A stretch of DNA of 64,000 nt from Cognatundibacterium aquatile (GTDB lineage: Bacteria; Pseudomonadota; Gammaproteobacteria; Burkholderiales; Burkholderiaceae_D): assembly GCF_014699135.1 (NCBI RefSeq), contig NZ_JACOFT010000006.1, forward strand, positions 124,001-188,000, given 5' to 3'. This document shows positions 46,915-56,682 of this stretch, one piece after another. Made by a program: the position numbers and the translations under genes. How positions within the stretch are numbered: the first letter of the stretch is position 1; every line of letters begins with the position of its first letter. The notes under the pieces are model-generated. The model saw only the letters and a list, made by a program, of their open reading frames with translations. It made no database searches and had not been told where the DNA came from.

Positions 46915-48666
46915 TCAGACGTTGACGTCAATATTGCCAGCAGTCTGAAGATTCATAGATACATCCGCCGGATTTTCAACATTTTTTGCTTGTGCGTGTT
47001 TTTTATTTCCTGCAGCTTCATTAGCACCTTGCTGACTGGCATGCTGCTTTAAATCCATAGCCACAGGTGGAATTTCATTACCGAAAACAACTTCATCCGT
47101 TTCACCTTGGTCATCGCCGGATCGCTGATGTTCAATTGCATCGCCCATCTTATACGCAGCAACGGCCGCAGAAATAGCGGGATTCACGCCACCAGACAAA
47201 GGTAGTAATGTCGCAGCAACGCCACTTGTAGTGTTTATTACTTCTGCTGTTACAGTCGTTGTGGCTGCTGTGGCCATTGCGGTTCCGCTTAATCCTGTGG
47301 ATGCGGCAAGTTCAGATACTGCAGCGTTTGCATTATTGATCAAAGTATTTTCAACGCTGACATTGTTCAGACCATAGGTCGAACCTGTCACATCAGGCAC
47401 TTTCACTGATACCGGATTAGCAATCGCCGCTTCGCTACTGGCAGCAGTATTGACAGCTCCCGCATTGATCCGATCTGAAACAGCATCGATAGCCGCTTGC
47501 GAGGAACTCACTGAGCTCAGTACATTATCAACTGACGCTGACGATAAAGAATTTGCTGTCACACCATAGCTGCCAATTTCTGCAATATCCGCCAACCCAG
47601 TCTGGATAAAATTGGTGTCGCTCACAAGCAAAGCCCCCAGAACCTCATCCGATAATAAAGTCTGCGCTTGCGCTGCCATCGTGGATGCATTATCAGAAGC
47701 AATCACTGAGTTCATCGCCAACGACTCAATAACTGGATTTTCAAGTGCTGGATTGAGCTGAGCCGCGGCAGTATTTACTGGATTAAATGCAGCCGGATTA
47801 AATTCTGAAGGCGGAACATTGACAGCCGCAGTTGGCGCAGACATAGCTTGATCTGCCGAAATGTTGCTTGCGCTGTTTTCCCCAACCGCACCCGACTGCC
47901 CGGCAGTTGTATCCACCATCTTGGCGCTCACTATTTCCTGCACGAGCAAATGAGTAGAGGCAACGGGTTCCGCAACAGAAGTGACCACACCAGCCGCCGT
48001 TGCCGCCACATTTGCAAACGAAATGCTGCCAACGGAATTATCCACGACAGCGTTGCTGGCCTCTGCACTTGTCAGACTTTGGTTCTGCGCAATCAGCGTG
48101 GTTTCGATCTGTGCCAACGCCTGTAAAGCCTGGGTCAGCAGGGTCGCTGTGGCAAGCGGTGCACTGGCGTATGCCTTCTGCAAAACGACAGTATCCAGAC
48201 TGAACTGAGTGTTATCAGCACTAAGGGATATGTCGAGCGTAATGCCTATCTTCGACAGGCTTTCCAGTAAATTGTTGCCACTATCAGCCAGCACGCCGCC
48301 CATTGCGTCCAGCAGACTGTTATCCAGAAAAGATGTCAGAGGATTCTGAATACTGTTGACGTTACCGCTTTGAAAGGTATTGAATGCCTTGACGAACATA
48401 TTCGCCAGAGATGCCGTTGTCGCAAAATTTGTTGCAGCATCACCAATTGGAGCAGCGCTGCCACTTGTCGCAATCGCTTTCATTTGCTGTCCAAGTAAAG
48501 CGATTGTCGTAGCCAATGTCTGACTCAGTGAAGAAACATCGACCACACTTGCCGTACCACTGACATTGCCTTCGACCGCCGTTGCGACCGGTACAGCACT
48601 GACAGCCGACAAGACAGAAAGTCTGACGGGGGTTACAGCAGCAATTGCATCCGTTGAAATCACCAT
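46915..48666 (-). CDS. large low-complexity protein of unknown function
   Basis: A 583-residue protein rich in Ala, Ser, Val, Asn and Thr, with no Cys or Trp and few aromatic residues. There is no signal peptide or membrane helix. One stretch, ESLSKIGITLDISLSADNTQ with FSLDTVVLQKAYASAPLATA, resembles the flagellar cap/hook-type pattern in which a short strand pair is followed by a helix. The C-terminus turns charged (QRSGDDQGETDEVVFGNEIP, AGNKKHAQAKNVE). Flagellar hook-length or exported filament proteins have this composition, but no flagellar gene is near. I do not recognise a family. Its length and uninterrupted frame support a real gene. Confidence 0.7.
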   Translation of the reverse strand: MVISTDAIAAVTPVRLSVLSAVSAVPVATAVEGNVSGTASVVDVSSLSQTLATTIALLGQQMKAIATSGSAAPIGDAATNFATTASLANMFVKAFNTFQSGNVNSIQNPLTSFLDNSLLDAMGGVLADSGNNLLESLSKIGITLDISLSADNTQFSLDTVVLQKAYASAPLATATLLTQALQALAQIETTLIAQNQSLTSAEASNAVVDNSVGSISFANVAATAAGVVTSVAEPVASTHLLVQEIVSAKMVDTTAGQSGAVGENSASNISADQAMSAPTAAVNVPPSEFNPAAFNPVNTAAAQLNPALENPVIESLAMNSVIASDNASTMAAQAQTLLSDEVLGALLVSDTNFIQTGLADIAEIGSYGVTANSLSSASVDNVLSSVSSSQAAIDAVSDRINAGAVNTAASSEAAIANPVSVKVPDVTGSTYGLNNVSVENTLINNANAAVSELAASTGLSGTAMATAATTTVTAEVINTTSGVAATLLPLSGGVNPAISAAVAAYKMGDAIEHQRSGDDQGETDEVVFGNEIPPVAMDLKQHASQQGANEAAGNKKHAQAKNVENPADVSMNLQTAGNIDVNV

Positions 48667-48796
48667 AATCAGTTCACTTTCCTGATAAATACAGACAACA
48701 GTTTCAGTGTAGGACGAATGAAAAATACCGTCAGTATTTTTACAAAAACAGATTGAACTTCTGACTCAATTTAAGGGAAAAGCCCACAGGTATATT

Positions 48797-50002
48797 TTAT
48801 TGATCGTGCCGCGAACCTTCAACGCTGCCACGCGGACGCAACACCACAAAAACGAGGATGGCAAGCAAGGATAGCGCTACTGCAAGCAAGAACACCATTT
48901 CTGGCGTGATAATCCATAAAGCTCCTGCGACCAATGAGGCCGGCAGATACAGCACGCCGGTGACGAAATTATACAAACCTACTGCTGTTGCCCTGCGCTC
49001 AGGCTCAAGGTCGGCGATGAAGGCCTTGCTCTGCGATTCGTCTATTGCGTAAAAAAGACCATAGATAGCAAATATCGCCACGACTTCCCATTGGCTGGCA
49101 GCGAAAATCAACCAGAAATTAATCAAGGCATAGACAGCGTAGCCAAGCACGATGATGCGCGCACGCCCTACCTTATCGCCAAGTCTGCCAATCAGGGGTG
49201 CCGCGAATACGCAAGTCGCGTTGAATAAGGCATACAGCAAGACCGCATTGGTCACGCTGAAGCCTAGCAAATGCGCCTTCAACAATATAAAACCGAGACT
49301 GAAATACGCCAGTGCAAATACGCCTGCCGGAATCAGAAACCGCTTAAATCCCTGGCTCAGTTGTTGCCAGTTTTGCTGTAAATTTTCACGTTCATGCGCA
49401 ACGCCCTTGTGCTCTGGAATACGGGTCAGCACCAGCACACTGACGACTGCCGGTATAAATGCAAGCAGAAACAGCGTTGTGTACGTGCTGCGGGACTCAC
49501 CCAGCCACGAGAGTAAGCCATAAGCAGCCAAAGGCCCCAGTACTGCACCAGCCTTATCCAGCGCCTTATGTACGCCAAACGCATAACCGCGAGACTCGCT
49601 GACTGCAATTGACGACAGCCACGCATCTCTGGGTGGCCCGCGAAATCCCTTACCCAGGCGTTCAATCACACGGAAAATACTCAAACCCGCAACAGAGGTC
49701 GAGATCAGCAATATCAGTTTCGCGATGGTCGAAAAAGCATAGCCAGCGGTAGCAAACCACTTTCGCCGCCCGCTGCGATCTGATAGCCAGCCCGCCAGAT
49801 AATTCAGCGAGGACGCGGAGAAATCGGCCAAGCCCTCGATTAAACCTAGCAGGGCACTCGAAGCACCAGCCACGGTGGTGAAGAAAATCGCAAATACGGA
49901 AAAAATCATTTCCGAACTGAGGTCCGTAAGAAAACTCACTAAACCAAGCTTGAGTATATCGGGGTGAAGTCGCCGCTTTTTATTTGCGTCTGGTTGAGTC
50001 AT
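48797..50002 (-). CDS. MFS transporter
   Basis: A 401-residue, twelve-helix transporter. The N-terminal half has SFLTDLSSEMIFSVFAIFFT and the conserved loop GWLSDRSGRRK between helices 2 and 3. GKGFRGPPRDAWLSSIAVSE and AFGVHKALDKAGAVLGPLAA are typical of a drug/metabolite-type MFS subgroup. The substrate is unknown. It is divergent from nirS across 284 bp; nothing in the protein itself links it to nitrite or nitrate transport. Confidence 0.85.
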   Translation of the reverse strand: MTQPDANKKRRLHPDILKLGLVSFLTDLSSEMIFSVFAIFFTTVAGASSALLGLIEGLADFSASSLNYLAGWLSDRSGRRKWFATAGYAFSTIAKLILLISTSVAGLSIFRVIERLGKGFRGPPRDAWLSSIAVSESRGYAFGVHKALDKAGAVLGPLAAYGLLSWLGESRSTYTTLFLLAFIPAVVSVLVLTRIPEHKGVAHERENLQQNWQQLSQGFKRFLIPAGVFALAYFSLGFILLKAHLLGFSVTNAVLLYALFNATCVFAAPLIGRLGDKVGRARIIVLGYAVYALINFWLIFAASQWEVVAIFAIYGLFYAIDESQSKAFIADLEPERRATAVGLYNFVTGVLYLPASLVAGALWIITPEMVFLLAVALSLLAILVFVVLRPRGSVEGSRHDQ

Positions 50003-50181
50003 GAAAATTTATCTTCCTGTAAAAATTATCAGCAACATTTGAAATAAGTTTCTCGTCTAAAAAAATCGATAACACAAATTCTGTTCTCACGTGCAAAACA
50101 ACTGGTACAGACACCACAAAATCAGCAATAAAGCTGCTGCCTTTTGATGTAACACAAACCTCGATGGGCTTACGCAGCTTC

Positions 50182-50195
50182 TTGACAGCGGTCAA
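50182..50195. promoter_or_regulatory. FNR/DNR/NNR-like box upstream of nirS
   Basis: TTGACAGCGGTCAA is a perfect TTGAC-N4-GTCAA palindrome, close to the FNR-family consensus and to boxes used by denitrification regulators. It lies about 92 bp before nirS in the intergenic region shared with the MFS gene. Confidence 0.65.
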
Positions 50196-50274
50196 GGATT
50201 TCAGATGGGTGGTGGCGTAGCCTCTGATACAACAATTCAGCTCAGATTCTTCATCAGTATTCCTCACTTAATAA

Positions 50275-52017
<1,743 letters not shown>

Positions 52018-52027
52018 GGAAAACAAG

Positions 52028-52363
52028 ATGAAACATCAAGTCACCTTATCACTTCTCAGCGCACTGGGAATTGCTGCTCTCGCCTTCTCTGCGACCAGCT
52101 CTTACGCCGCCACCGGCGCTGAGCTTGCACAGAAAAATGGTTGCATGGCATGTCATGGTGTCGACAAGAAGATCCTCGGTCCGGCTTTTAAAGATATCGC
52201 GCAAAAGTACAAAGGAAATGCCGATGCCGTCGCCAGCTTGTCTAAGAAAATCAAAGACGGTGGCAGCGGTGTATGGGGAGCAATTCCGATGCCGCCGAAC
52301 GGCCCTAAAGTTAACGATGCCGACATCAAAACCCTGGCTGAGTATGTGCTGAGCACACATTAA
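52028..52363 (+). CDS. nirM: cytochrome c551-type electron donor
   Basis: A 111-residue monohaem cytochrome with a Sec signal (ending SSYAATG), the haem site NGCMACHGVDKK, and the methionine ligand in GAIPMPPNGP. Length and layout match cytochrome c551 (NirM), which feeds electrons to NirS. It is 10 bp downstream of nirS and ends at a terminator, so the two form an operon. Confidence 0.9.
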   Translation: MKHQVTLSLLSALGIAALAFSATSSYAATGAELAQKNGCMACHGVDKKILGPAFKDIAQKYKGNADAVASLSKKIKDGGSGVWGAIPMPPNGPKVNDADIKTLAEYVLSTH

Positions 52364-52381
52364 ACGGGATACTGTCAACAC

Positions 52382-52412
52382 CAAAAAGCCGGTTTTAACC
52401 GGCTTTTTTTAT
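52382..52412. terminator. bidirectional intrinsic terminator
   Basis: AAAAAGCCGGTT and AACCGGCTTTTT form an almost loop-free stem with a T-run on the plus strand. It ends nirS-nirM and lies at the end of the convergent nsrR gene. Confidence 0.85.
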
Positions 52413-52430
52413 TTTTGAAAATGACTTATT

Positions 52431-52883
52431 TTATTTTTTCCCGGGCACCGGCTTCATAAAATGGATTTTCCCCACAGCCTCTTTTTTTGAAATCAGATCT
52501 TCCAGACTGACATCATCAAGTACCGCAAGATAAGCGCTGGTGGCGCGATTCAGAACTCCTTTGAGATGACAGCCCAGCGAATACACACAGGTATTACTGG
52601 CACCATCAAAACATTCAGCCATGAAAAAATCGGTTTCCGTCGCCCGCACGACCTCTCCGATATTGATCTCTGCCGGTTCCATATTCAGTTTCAGTCCACC
52701 ATTGCGCCCACGTACAGTTTCCACCATATTGGACATTCCCAGTTGGTGCACCACCTTGGTCAGATGATTCTTTGAAATTGAGTGCAACTCGGCAACCTCC
52801 TGAATCGTAACAAGCCTATCTCTGTGTATCGCCAGATAAATCAGGGTGCGTAAAGTGTAATCAGTGTAAGCAGTTAATCTCAT
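52431..52883 (-). CDS. nsrR: Rrf2-family nitric-oxide-sensing repressor NsrR
   Basis: A 150-residue Rrf2 regulator. The N-terminal helix-turn-helix is MRLTAYTDYTLRTLIYLA, then SISKNHLTKVVHQL. The three iron-sulphur cysteines are in MAECFDGASNTCVYSLGCHL, with the spacing of NsrR rather than IscR. NO destroys the cluster and releases target promoters. It is divergent from the NO reductase gene, and two NsrR-type operators lie between them, so it probably represses that gene and possibly itself. Confidence 0.92.
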   Translation of the reverse strand: MRLTAYTDYTLRTLIYLAIHRDRLVTIQEVAELHSISKNHLTKVVHQLGMSNMVETVRGRNGGLKLNMEPAEINIGEVVRATETDFFMAECFDGASNTCVYSLGCHLKGVLNRATSAYLAVLDDVSLEDLISKKEAVGKIHFMKPVPGKK

Positions 52884-53032
52884 GACTTATGTATTCCGGA
52901 AAATATGCGTGAAGCTGTCACCGCATTGCAACTGACATCTTCCCTGCACAGTATATCCCCTTCGCCCACAAAGCAGATTCAGAAACAGATTCAGATCGCA
53001 GTTCAGGCACGGGGATAAAAATAAAAACACAA

Positions 53033-53055
53033 AACATGCATTTAATTTGCATCTT
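53033..53055. promoter_or_regulatory. NsrR operator 1
   Basis: Two 11-base arms, AACATGCATTT and ATTTGCATCTT, around a central A match the 11-1-11 NsrR palindrome (AAGATGCATTT type). It lies in the nsrR-norB intergenic region. Confidence 0.75.
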
Positions 53056-53059
53056 ATTA

Positions 53060-53082
53060 TACATGCATATAGAATGCATCTT
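53060..53082. promoter_or_regulatory. NsrR operator 2
   Basis: Arms TACATGCATAT and GAATGCATCTT around a central A give a second NsrR-type palindrome, 27 bp from the first start to start. It lies about 80 bp before the norB ATG and should overlap or border its promoter. Confidence 0.75.
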
Positions 53083-53163
53083 ATTGAAGCGGTAAATCAG
53101 TTTTATTTTTCCCACTTCTTTAAGCAATGCACTCTTTTAACTCTACCAATAAGGAATCACGCC

Positions 53164-55452
53164 ATGCACTCCACGCGTAAACTCTGGACCTGGCTAGCTG
53201 TGATCTGCGTCTTATCTTTTACCGTTCTCGGTTGGGTAGGTACAGAAATCTATCTCACAGCTCCACCTATCCCCAATCAGGTTGTCAGCACTCAAGGCAA
53301 GGTTTTATTTTCTGAAGGACAAGTCCAGCGAGGGCAGGAAGCATGGCTCGCCGCCGGTGGTCAGCAATTAGGTACGGTGTGGGGCCACGGCAGTTATGTC
53401 GCGCCAGACTGGTCAGCCGACTGGCTGCACCGCGAGTCTCTCGCCTTACTGGAAATCTGGGCACAGAAAGAAAACAAACTGTCCTTTGAACAGTTAAGCA
53501 CACCGCGTCAGGGCGAACTCAAAGCTCGCCTGAAAGAGGAAATGCGCGGCAATACCTACGATCAGAAAAATGGTGTTATCACCTTGTCCCCTGAACGTGC
53601 AGCTGCAGTGCAACTGGTCACGCAACATTACGTCGCTTTGTTTGGTAACGATCCATCTCTGGAAAAACTGCGCGAACAGTATGCGATGAATAAAGGCTCA
53701 CTGCCTGATCCTGCTGATTTACAAGCCTTGCCAGCGTTCTTTTTCTGGTCTTCATGGGCTGCAGCAGCAGATCGTCCTGGTGAAGAAGGTCTGAGCTACA
53801 CCAGCAACTGGCCGCATGAACCACTGGTTGAAAATACACCGACTGCCGGTGCAGGTATCTGGTCTATTGCCAGCGTGATTCTGATGATCGCTGCGATTGC
53901 CGGAATGATTTTCTACCATTCTGCAAGTAAAGAAGAAAGTGATCCTGTTCCACCGAAAACAGATCCCTTATTCGACATGAAGCCAACACCTTCGATGCTG
54001 GCGACAAAAAAATACTTTTTTGTTGTCATCGGTTTGATTCTGGCGCAAGTAGGTATGGGTGTGATCACCGCTCACTACGCCGTTGAGGGACATAGCTTCT
54101 TTGGTTTCCCATTAGCTGAGATTCTGCCGTTCACGGTCAGCCGCACGATACATACGCAATTTGCGGTGTTGTGGATCGCCACTGCGTGGCTGGCCACCGG
54201 TCTGTACATCGCCCCTGCAATCTCTGGCTATGAACCTAAATTCCAGAAACTCGGCGTGAATGTCCTGTTTTATGCGTTGCTGTTCATTGTTGTCGGTTCG
54301 ACCGCAATGGGATGGCTGGGCAGCCTGCAACATAAAGGTAATGAATTCGCATTCTGGATCGGTAATCAGGGTCTGGAATTCACCAGCATGGGACGCGTCT
54401 GGCAAATTCTGTTATTTATCGGCTTACTGTTCTGGGTGACTTTATTGGGTCGCGGATTATTACCTGCACTCAAAAAACCATCTGAAAGCCGCGGTCTGAT
54501 TGCCATGGTATTTCTGGCTGCAATGTGTATCGGCGGTTTCTACGCGACATCGCTGACCTGGGGTCCGCATACCCATTACTCCATGATCGAATACTGGCGC
54601 TGGTGGTTGGTCCATTTGTGGGTAGAAGGCTTCTTTGAAGTGTTCGCAACAGCTGTCATCGCCCTGCTCTTCACTCGCCTGGGTCTGATCCATGCAGCGA
54701 CAGCAAACAGCGCGATTATCCTCGAAACGATCGTCTTCCTGTTCGGCGGCATTCTGGGTACCTTGCATCATCTGTATTTCACTGGCACACCGACTTTTGT
54801 GATCGCCATCGGTGCCATGTTCTCAGCACTGGAAGTGGTTCCTCTGGCGATGATAGGCGTGGAAGCGTATCGCAATTATCAACGCTCGAAAGCAGCAGCG
54901 TGGGTGCAGTCTTACAAATGGTCCATCCTGTGCTTCATCGCTGTCGGTTTCTGGAATACTGTCGGTGCGGGTTTGTTAGGTTTCTCCATCAATACCCCGA
55001 TTGCTCTGTATTACATGCAAGGTCTGAACATGACTGCTGCACATGGACATGCTGCTTTGTTCGGTGTGTACGGCATGTTGGGTATAGGCTTACTGCTGTT
55101 CTGCCTGCGTGGCTTGTCTTCACGCGCTGCATGGTCTGACAAATTGCTGCAAGCAATGTTCTGGATGCTCAATATCGGTCTCGCGATGATGGTGTTCATC
55201 TCATTAGTTCCTGCCGGCATTTATCAAGCAGTCGCCAGCATCACCAAAGGGATGTGGTTTGCCCGTTCACCTGAAGTCATACACTCGCACCTGATGGAAA
55301 CACTGGTCTGGCTGCGCGTACCTGGCGACGTCGTGTTCGCGATCGGTACCGTCTGTCTGGCCTTGTTTGCCTTCCGTTTGCTGATAGCAAAAAAGGCAGC
55401 GAACATCAGCCTGAACAGCTCAATCCCTGCGAAAAAAACTAAACAAGCTTAA
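53164..55452 (+). CDS. norB: quinol-dependent nitric oxide reductase (qNor)
   Basis: A 762-residue single-subunit enzyme that reduces NO to N2O with quinol. The N-terminal extension has GQEAWLAAGGQQLGTVWGHG and GNTYDQKNGVITLSPERAAA, which marks the quinol type (norZ). The catalytic core has about twelve further helices with RTIHTQFAVLWIATAWLATG, EYWRWWLVHLWVEGFFEV, LGTLHHLYFTGTP and AAHGHAALFGVYGML carrying haem and FeB ligands. ATG 53164 has AAGGA nine bases upstream; the open frame reaches back to 53047, but that part covers the NsrR operators and is not coding. Confidence 0.96.
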   Translation: MHSTRKLWTWLAVICVLSFTVLGWVGTEIYLTAPPIPNQVVSTQGKVLFSEGQVQRGQEAWLAAGGQQLGTVWGHGSYVAPDWSADWLHRESLALLEIWAQKENKLSFEQLSTPRQGELKARLKEEMRGNTYDQKNGVITLSPERAAAVQLVTQHYVALFGNDPSLEKLREQYAMNKGSLPDPADLQALPAFFFWSSWAAAADRPGEEGLSYTSNWPHEPLVENTPTAGAGIWSIASVILMIAAIAGMIFYHSASKEESDPVPPKTDPLFDMKPTPSMLATKKYFFVVIGLILAQVGMGVITAHYAVEGHSFFGFPLAEILPFTVSRTIHTQFAVLWIATAWLATGLYIAPAISGYEPKFQKLGVNVLFYALLFIVVGSTAMGWLGSLQHKGNEFAFWIGNQGLEFTSMGRVWQILLFIGLLFWVTLLGRGLLPALKKPSESRGLIAMVFLAAMCIGGFYATSLTWGPHTHYSMIEYWRWWLVHLWVEGFFEVFATAVIALLFTRLGLIHAATANSAIILETIVFLFGGILGTLHHLYFTGTPTFVIAIGAMFSALEVVPLAMIGVEAYRNYQRSKAAAWVQSYKWSILCFIAVGFWNTVGAGLLGFSINTPIALYYMQGLNMTAAHGHAALFGVYGMLGIGLLLFCLRGLSSRAAWSDKLLQAMFWMLNIGLAMMVFISLVPAGIYQAVASITKGMWFARSPEVIHSHLMETLVWLRVPGDVVFAIGTVCLALFAFRLLIAKKAANISLNSSIPAKKTKQA

Positions 55453-55459
55453 TCACATC

Positions 55460-55494
55460 AGAGGCCGTCTGAGAAATATTTTCTGACGGTCTCT
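55460..55494. other. long intercistronic hairpin
   Basis: AGAGGCCGTC and GACGGTCTCT pair (with G-U pairs) around a further partly paired TGAGAAA/TTTCTGA stem. No T-run follows, so it is more likely an RNA-processing or stability hairpin, or a weak attenuator, between norB and the DUF2249 gene. Confidence 0.45.
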
Positions 55495-55550
55495 GCTTCA
55501 CTATTCAATAGCATCACTAGTATCAACATCATCTATTAAGGAGTTTTACA

Positions 55551-55814
55551 ATGTCCCACGATTGCTCTATGCCAGTTATCGCTGAAGGTATTTACTCATT
55601 TGATGCGCGTGGCATTGCCAAGCGTTTTCGTCATGCAGCGATCTTCGGTGCGCTGTCTGCTTTAGAGCGTGGAGAAACCATGCGCTTCTGCAACGACCAT
55701 AATCCCTTGCCTTTACTATCGCAGATAGAGCATCATTTCGGCTCCAGCGTCAAAATCAGCTATGTGTCGCAGGAACCGGGCGCAATTGTGATTGATTTTC
55801 TTATCTGTGATTAA
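55551..55814 (+). CDS. DUF2249 domain protein
   Basis: An 87-residue cytoplasmic protein of the DUF2249 family, seen from FDARGIAKRFRHAAIFGALS, LERGETMRFCNDHNPLPLL and VSQEPGAIVIDFLICD. Members often sit in denitrification or NO-stress clusters, sometimes fused to haemerythrin-like domains; their biochemical role is not settled. AAGGAG lies before the ATG. It is downstream of norB and 10 bp before the SirB2-family gene. Confidence 0.82.
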   Translation: MSHDCSMPVIAEGIYSFDARGIAKRFRHAAIFGALSALERGETMRFCNDHNPLPLLSQIEHHFGSSVKISYVSQEPGAIVIDFLICD

Positions 55815-55824
55815 GGAATAAATA

Positions 55825-56205
55825 ATGGACTACCTGACAGTCAAGCACATTCATATCACCTGTGCGACCCTGAGCGGTAGTCTGTTTTTTTTGCGCGGTA
55901 TCTGGATGTGGCAGGACTCGGCCATGCTGCAAAAAAAATGGATCAGAATCGCCCCACATCTGATAGATACCTTACTGCTGGCGAGTGCACTGACGATGGT
56001 GTTCTGGAGCAGACAATATCCGTTCGTTGAAGCCTGGCTGACTGCCAAAGTTCTGGCGCTGTTACTGTACATAGGCTTAGGAACCGTTGCACTGAAGCGC
56101 GGCAAAACAAAAGCTGTCAGAATCCGCACCTGGATGGCCGCCTTAGCGGTATTCTCTTATATCGTTGCAGTCGCACTGACGAAACAAGCTTTGCCACACT
56201 GGTAA
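55825..56205 (+). CDS. SirB2 family membrane protein
   Basis: A 126-residue protein with four predicted helices. The start YLTVKHIHITCATLSGSLFF with LRGIWMW, then RIAPHLIDTLLLASALTM, and WLTAKVLALLLYIGLGTVAL match the SirB2 family, which has conserved histidines but no firm function. It starts 10 bp after the DUF2249 gene and lies in the same transcript direction as norB. Confidence 0.85.
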   Translation: MDYLTVKHIHITCATLSGSLFFLRGIWMWQDSAMLQKKWIRIAPHLIDTLLLASALTMVFWSRQYPFVEAWLTAKVLALLLYIGLGTVALKRGKTKAVRIRTWMAALAVFSYIVAVALTKQALPHW

Positions 56206-56252
56206 TTGATCGCCGTGTGCGCATCCACCACTCAGTTTTTGGGAGACCGACA

Positions 56253-56600
56253 ATGGCACAAAAACACTTATCCTCCGGTGACAGCATTAACATTCTGTCG
56301 GCTAACAACCCCAGCAACATCCCTGCACAAGCCTTATTTAAAGATGCGCAACTGGAAGTCATGCGCTTATATTTACCGGCAACAAAACACATCGCCGCAC
56401 ATCAGGTCAATGGCACTATCACTATTTTTTGTATAGACGGCCAGGTTGAAATACAGACCGACCATGCCAGCAAAATCTTACATACCGGCGACTTAATGTA
56501 TCTGGCAGCATCTGCATCGCATGCGCTGACAGCAATTGATGATTCCTCATTATTGGTCACTATCGCACTGCAAGGTTCAGCGCATCAGGCAAACGCCTGA
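56253..56600 (+). CDS. cupin-domain protein
   Basis: A 115-residue single-domain cupin. The strands LEVMRLYLPATKHIAAHQVN, GTITIFCIDGQVEIQTD and HTGDLMYLAASASHALTAID follow the two cupin motifs, with histidines that could bind a metal. No substrate is apparent. ATG 56253 has GGGAGA upstream; the frame could extend to 56217 but without a ribosome site. It is the last gene before a terminator in the norB run. Confidence 0.8.
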   Translation: MAQKHLSSGDSINILSANNPSNIPAQALFKDAQLEVMRLYLPATKHIAAHQVNGTITIFCIDGQVEIQTDHASKILHTGDLMYLAASASHALTAIDDSSLLVTIALQGSAHQANA

Positions 56601-56638
56601 CATAACGGCGATCGCCGGAAGCAAGAAAAAAAGGAAAT

Positions 56639-56672
56639 AAAAAAGCCCGGAATCATCCGGGCTTTTTTTGTC
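56639..56672. terminator. bidirectional intrinsic terminator
   Basis: AAAAAGCCCGG and CCGGGCTTTTT form a stem with a short loop and T/A runs on both sides. It lies between the cupin gene and the convergent hemN. Confidence 0.88.
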
Positions 56673-56682
56673 AGAAAAAAAT

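Noticed and set aside
53047..53163. Upstream extension of the norB reading frame
   Set aside because: It overlaps the NsrR operators and the promoter; ATG 53164 has a proper ribosome site and the normal qNor start.
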